Source of the DNA: Bacillus_AB infantis_C | GTDB taxonomy: Bacteria > Bacillota > Bacilli > Bacillales > Cytobacillaceae | Direction: 5' to 3' | DNA: 64,000 nucleotides | Assembly (NCBI RefSeq): GCF_050107595.1 | Contig: NZ_JBNILH010000001.1 | Span: 124,001-188,000, forward strand | Part shown: positions 60,518-64,000 of the stretch, piece after piece | Layout: each line of letters begins with the position of its first letter | Position numbering within the stretch: the stretch's first letter is position 1 | Translations under genes and position numbers: made by a program | Notes under the pieces: generated by a model | Database searches by the model: none | What the model was told of the DNA's origin: nothing | Seen by the model: only the letters and a program-made list of their open reading frames with translations

Positions 60518-60546
60518 AAATCGGGGGAATACCCCCGATTTTTTTA
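60518..60546 (+). terminator. Terminator after mdh
   Basis: AAATCGGGGG and CCCCCGATTT are 10-bp perfect arms with a 4-base loop and a T run. Confidence 0.93.
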
Positions 60547-60613
60547 AAAGAAAATAACTGAATTATCAAACATAAAAATGAAAACGATTACAAAAATTAG
60601 GGGGTGCTCTTCC

Positions 60614-61090
60614 TTGCTTCTAGGAAAAAAACGCAAACTGGGCAGGAAAATAGACGAAATAACCGCAGGAGAAAAGCTTACATTGACAGAAAAAATCGAG
60701 GATAAGGATCTGCTGCTGTATCTTGGCTTGACCAATGATGCCAATCCTCTTTATATCCAGCATGACTATGCTTCCCAGACGCCTTATAAAAAACCGATAG
60801 TACCGAATATCATGCTGAATGGCATTATATCATCGGCCGTTTCAAAGTATTTGCCTGGACCTGGATCTCATATCCTTAAACAGGAGATTGAGTACCATAA
60901 ACCTGTGTACCATTATTCTGTCATCGAATTTTTATTTTTGGTGGATGACGTAAACGAAAGCAGCCATACAGTAACAATCAAAGTGGAGGCCATCACGGAA
61001 GAAGGCGAACTCGCATTAAGCGGTTCTCTCCTTGTATGTCCTCCATACCGCCTGGAAGGTATGGAAGGCAGCGCATTGGAAAACTTTTAA
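60614..61090 (+). CDS. MaoC-like hotdog protein
   Basis: 158 aa, single hotdog fold of the MaoC/R-specific hydratase family. The hydratase-2 motif is recognisable as YLGLTNDANPLYIQHDYA, but the catalytic histidine of the usual NPLH is tyrosine here, and the preceding glycine-aspartate reads ND, so classical enoyl-CoA hydration may be impaired. TTG start with GGGGGTG 7 bases upstream; the frame is open to 60578 without a site. Between mdh and phoP, with its own flanking terminators. Confidence 0.82.
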   Translation: MLLGKKRKLGRKIDEITAGEKLTLTEKIEDKDLLLYLGLTNDANPLYIQHDYASQTPYKKPIVPNIMLNGIISSAVSKYLPGPGSHILKQEIEYHKPVYHYSVIEFLFLVDDVNESSHTVTIKVEAITEEGELALSGSLLVCPPYRLEGMEGSALENF

Positions 61091-61108
61091 TAGATGAAAG
61101 ATTTAGGG

Positions 61109-61141
61109 GACCTGGAATGGAAGCATTCCGGGTCTTTTTTA
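61109..61141 (+). terminator. Terminator after the MaoC-like gene
   Basis: GACCTGGAATG and CATTCCGGGTC arms (one G-T pair) with a 4-base loop and six T. Confidence 0.9.
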
Positions 61142-61311
61142 TTTTTTGCTAAACCTCATGCCTGGATTGTCCATCTGCGGCGATACTCCCAGAAGGTGAT
61201 ATTGCTTATCCCGGAATATTCGTTATTGCTTTTCCTCCGGCACCATATATTATAATAGAGCTGTGGTACTTGGGGTTTTTACAGGGGTAATATAGATTAT
61301 TGGAGGCCTTT

Positions 61312-62022
61312 ATGGATAAAAAAGTGCTAGTAGTTGATGATGAACAATCCATTGTCACCCTTTTGGAGTATAACCTGAAACAGGCAGGATATGAGGTAAT
61401 CACTGCAATGGATGGAGAATCCGGCAAGGATTGTGCCCTGCAGGAAAGGCCGGATCTGATCGTACTGGATCTAATGCTGCCGAAGCTTAATGGTATAGAG
61501 GTCTGCAAGCAGCTTCGCCAGGAAAAAATACATACACCCATCCTGATGCTGACTGCAAAGGATGATGAATTTGATAAGGTGCTTGGCCTGGAGCTTGGCG
61601 CTGATGATTATATGACAAAACCTTTTAGTCCAAGAGAGGTTGTTGCCCGGGTAAAAGCAATCCTGCGCAGGACCCAGCTGACGGCCGGGCAGCAGGAGCA
61701 TGAAGAGGATGCTGATTCTATCCGGATAGGCGGCCTGAAGATCTTTCCGGAGCATTATGAGGCATATTTCTCGGAAGAACTGCTGGAACTGACACCGAAG
61801 GAATTTGAACTCCTGCTTTATCTTGCCCAGAATAAAGGCAGGGTGCTGACAAGGGACCAGCTGCTGAGTGCGGTGTGGAATTATGATTTCGCAGGTGATA
61901 CAAGAATCGTGGATGTGCATGTCAGCCATCTGCGGGAAAAAATTGAAGAGAACACGAAAAAGCCGGCTTATATAAAAACAATCAGGGGTCTCGGCTATAA
62001 ATTGGAGGAGCCGAAGGGCTGA
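61312..62022 (+). CDS. phoP: Phosphate response regulator PhoP
   Basis: OmpR-family response regulator of the phosphate starvation response. 236 aa: receiver domain 1-120 with phosphoacceptor D53 (IVLDLMLPK) and acidic pocket DDE at 9-11; winged-helix DNA-binding domain about 135-234 (ELTPKEFELLLYLAQNKGRVLTRDQLL-type). The ATG at 61312 has TTGGAGGCC upstream; TTG 61300 overlaps that site. The stop overlaps the phoR ATG by one base. A TATAAT at 61251-61256 may be its -10. Confidence 0.96.
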   Translation: MDKKVLVVDDEQSIVTLLEYNLKQAGYEVITAMDGESGKDCALQERPDLIVLDLMLPKLNGIEVCKQLRQEKIHTPILMLTAKDDEFDKVLGLELGADDYMTKPFSPREVVARVKAILRRTQLTAGQQEHEEDADSIRIGGLKIFPEHYEAYFSEELLELTPKEFELLLYLAQNKGRVLTRDQLLSAVWNYDFAGDTRIVDVHVSHLREKIEENTKKPAYIKTIRGLGYKLEEPKG

Positions 62023-63785
62023 TGACTAAATTCCGAACAAGGCTCCTTTTTGCTTTGATCACGCTTATCATTGCCGTTTTGGTGGGACTGGGCCTCCTGC
62101 TGGGCCAGCTGTTTAAAAGCTATTATCTTAAGTCATTTGATGAAAGGCTCATCAAGGAAAGTGAGATGCTTTCTACATATATTGAGGACAGCGGGGGAAT
62201 TGATGCGCTGAGCCAAAAAACCATCCTGGACTTTGGAGAGATGCTGGGCGTCCGTGTCACCATTGTCAATGGGGACGGCACCATCCGGTATGACAGCAAA
62301 GGTGAAAGGGAAGACATTGCTAGCAGGCATGAAGGAATTATAAAGGGGATCCTAAGCAAGACAGGGCGAGATGAGGAAGTCTTCGAGGTAGAAGGCGGCT
62401 TTGATCTGCATTATTACTGGAAGCCGATCATCCAGGGCGGAGAAAATGAAGGCTATATATTTCTCAGCTCACAGATGACAGAGCTGAAAAAAGCCTACAG
62501 GCAGATTTGGTGGATATTGACCGTCAGCCTCGGGCTTGCACTGGCAGTCATCATCCTCCTCGGTTCAAAGATCGCTGCGAGATACACAAAGCCAATTGAA
62601 TCTGCTACAAACGTCGCCATTGAACTTGCAAAAGGAAATTACCGGGCAAGGACGTATGAGGACAATATAGATGAAACCGGAATGCTCAGCTCTTCGATCA
62701 ATGTACTTGCCCGAAATCTGCAGGATATGGTCAAGGCCCAGGAGATGCAGCAGGACCGGCTGGGAACCCTGATTGAAAATATGGGCAGCGGCTTAATTTT
62801 AATCGACAGCAGGGGCTATATCAGCCTTGTGAATAAGCCATACTATGAAATTTTCGGCCTGGAGCCTTACGGCTATGTCGGCAATCTTTATTATGAAGTG
62901 ATTGAACAGAAAGAAATAACCGACCTGGTTGAAGATATCTTTATGACAGAGCAGAAAACAAGAAAGCAAATGGTGATTCCTGTTGCGATTGAGCGTAAGC
63001 ATTTTGAGGTGTATGGAGTTCCGATCATCGGAACAAATGATGTATGGAAAGGGATCCTGCTGGTTTTCCATGATATTACGGAATTAAAAAAGCTCGAACA
63101 GATGAGAAAGGACTTTGTCGCTAATGTTTCTCATGAGCTGAAGACACCAATCACCTCTATTAAGGGGTTTTCTGAAACACTGCTTGACGGAGCTATGAAT
63201 GATAAAGCAGCGTTATCGGCTTTCCTGGACATTATATTGAAGGAAAGCGACCGCCTCCAGTCTCTCATCCAGGATCTGCTGGATCTCTCCAAAACAGAAC
63301 AGCAGGGGTTCAGGCTTTCTATCCAGGAGATGGATCTTTCCGGCTTGCTTGGTGAATGCCTGGCGATATTGAAGGGAAAGGCAAAAGATAAAGATATTGT
63401 TATAGAGTATACAGATCAATCGGGAAATGGATGGATGAAGGGAGACCCGCACCGCCTCAAACAGGTGTTCATCAACCTGCTGACCAATGCCATCACTTAT
63501 ACTCCTCAGGGCGGAAAAGTATCCGTATTGCTCGAGGAAAAGGGAGATAAGGTTCAGGTTATGGTTAAAGATACAGGCATGGGAATCGAACAGGATGAAA
63601 TTCCCCGGATTTTTGAGCGGTTCTACAGGATCGACAAAGCAAGGAGCCGGAATTCCGGAGGCACTGGCCTAGGCCTTGCAATCGTTAAGCATCTCGTTGA
63701 GGCACATAAAGGCAGCATTACGGTTGAAAGTGAAGTGGGGAAAGGGACAACTTTTAAGGTACAGCTGCACAGGGAAATTTCATAA
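62022..63785 (+). CDS. phoR: Phosphate sensor histidine kinase PhoR
   Basis: Membrane histidine kinase partner of PhoP. 587 aa: transmembrane segments near 8-30 and 163-185 flank an extracytoplasmic domain, followed by HAMP (about 187-238), PAS (about 250-345), HisKA with phosphoacceptor H371 (VANVSHELKTPITSIKGF), and the HATPase domain (N-box INLLTNAITYTPQGG, then GTGLGLAIVKH). Translationally coupled to phoP. Confidence 0.96.
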   Translation: MTKFRTRLLFALITLIIAVLVGLGLLLGQLFKSYYLKSFDERLIKESEMLSTYIEDSGGIDALSQKTILDFGEMLGVRVTIVNGDGTIRYDSKGEREDIASRHEGIIKGILSKTGRDEEVFEVEGGFDLHYYWKPIIQGGENEGYIFLSSQMTELKKAYRQIWWILTVSLGLALAVIILLGSKIAARYTKPIESATNVAIELAKGNYRARTYEDNIDETGMLSSSINVLARNLQDMVKAQEMQQDRLGTLIENMGSGLILIDSRGYISLVNKPYYEIFGLEPYGYVGNLYYEVIEQKEITDLVEDIFMTEQKTRKQMVIPVAIERKHFEVYGVPIIGTNDVWKGILLVFHDITELKKLEQMRKDFVANVSHELKTPITSIKGFSETLLDGAMNDKAALSAFLDIILKESDRLQSLIQDLLDLSKTEQQGFRLSIQEMDLSGLLGECLAILKGKAKDKDIVIEYTDQSGNGWMKGDPHRLKQVFINLLTNAITYTPQGGKVSVLLEEKGDKVQVMVKDTGMGIEQDEIPRIFERFYRIDKARSRNSGGTGLGLAIVKHLVEAHKGSITVESEVGKGTTFKVQLHREIS

Positions 63786-63807
63786 ATCGTACATAAGGGG
63801 ATTTAAG

Positions 63808-63861
63808 TTTACACATTCTTTACATGGTATTTATTGTTCCTTAATATTCCATTGATACAAT
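63808..63861 (+). promoter_or_regulatory. Pho box array and promoter downstream of phoR
   Basis: TTTACA (63808), TTTACA (63819), TTTATT (63830) and TTAATA (63841) recur with an 11-base period, the spacing of PhoP direct repeats TT(A/C/T)ACA. TACAAT (63856-63861) follows as a -10. This looks like a PhoP-activated promoter for a gene beyond the window. Confidence 0.7.
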
Positions 63862-63898
63862 CATTTATGAAAAACCCCTTCATCCAAGGAGCCAAACC

Positions 63899-63935
63899 AG
63901 AAAGACGAAAGCAGACCCCGCTTTCGTCTTTCGCC
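63899..63935 (+). terminator. Hairpin downstream of phoPR
   Basis: AAAGACGAAAGC and GCTTTCGTCTTT are 12-bp perfect arms with a 7-base loop. The following bases are only moderately T-rich, so it may be a partial terminator or attenuator. Confidence 0.6.
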
Positions 63936-64000
63936 GTTTCTTCAGCTTTTTTTGTAATCTTATTGAAACCTTTCTGTTATATAGCCGTATTAACAGGCAG

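Noticed and set aside
60614..61090. Calling the MaoC-like protein an enoyl-CoA hydratase
   Set aside because: The catalytic histidine is replaced by tyrosine, so only the fold family is claimed.

Overview
This window is a chromosomal stretch from a Gram-positive, endospore-forming member of the Bacillaceae. The gene order follows the Bacillus subtilis tyrS-to-phoR interval: tyrS, rpsD, dgcP, ytsP, refZ, hisJ, ezrA, braB, nifZ-thiI, sspA, ytcI, nadK2, sppA-yteJ, ytfI-gerW, tpx, ytxK, ackA, moaB, argGH, ald, ytkL, ytoI, ytpI, nrnA, ytrHI, dnaE, ytsJ, accDA, pfkA, pyk, fxsA, ytvI, ytwI, citZ, icd, mdh, phoPR. Ribosome binding sites are strong AGGAGG types, GTG and TTG starts are frequent, and there is an alpha/beta SASP with a sigma-G promoter. 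Genes absent from that interval in B. subtilis as I remember it (methionine gamma-lyase, an OsmC protein, an NCS1 permease, a UspA protein, a GntR regulator between ytsJ and accD, a MaoC-like protein) and several dispersed palindromic repeats point to a Bacillaceae lineage outside the subtilis group. I cannot name the species from sequence alone.

Layout. 1-8.4 kb: translation (tyrS end, rpsD with a long leader), a membrane protein plus diguanylate cyclase pair, sulfur amino-acid catabolism and redox genes, and refZ/hisJ. 8.7-14.7 kb: division regulator ezrA, branched-chain amino-acid carrier, tRNA 4-thiouridine pair nifZ-thiI, and the spore SASP. 14.8-25.5 kb: acyl-CoA synthetase, amidohydrolase, RarD, NAD kinase, SppA-YteJ, YtfI-GerW, Tpx and YtxK, with an array of ten 53-bp hairpin repeats between rarD and nadK2. 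26-32 kb: acetate kinase, an EcsC-like protein coupled to moaB, and argGH behind an ARG box. 32-43 kb: small stress and transport genes, ald, an M24 peptidase, ytkL, ytoI, nrnA and ytrHI. This part carries at least three copies of a multi-helix structured repeat and a large gene-free repeat block. 43-54 kb: dnaE, malic enzyme, a GntR/FadR-like regulator, accDA, pfkA and pyk. 54-64 kb: fxsA, ytvI, ytwI, the citZ-icd-mdh tricarboxylic acid cluster, a MaoC-like protein, and phoPR followed by an apparent PhoP-activated promoter at the window edge.

The window is mostly central carbon metabolism around pyruvate and acetyl-CoA: Pfk and Pyk supply pyruvate, YtsJ links malate to pyruvate and NADPH, AccDA commits acetyl-CoA to lipid, AckA excretes acetate, and CitZ-Icd-Mdh oxidise it. 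Likely CcpA (cre) sites lie before ackA, citZ and megL. A FadR-like palindrome lies both before ytsJ and before accD, with the candidate regulator gene between them. The most notable observations are this palindrome pair, the structured repeat family with covarying stems, the 53-bp hairpin array, and the direct-repeat Pho box array at the end of the window. All assignments come from reading the sequence; no database search was run.
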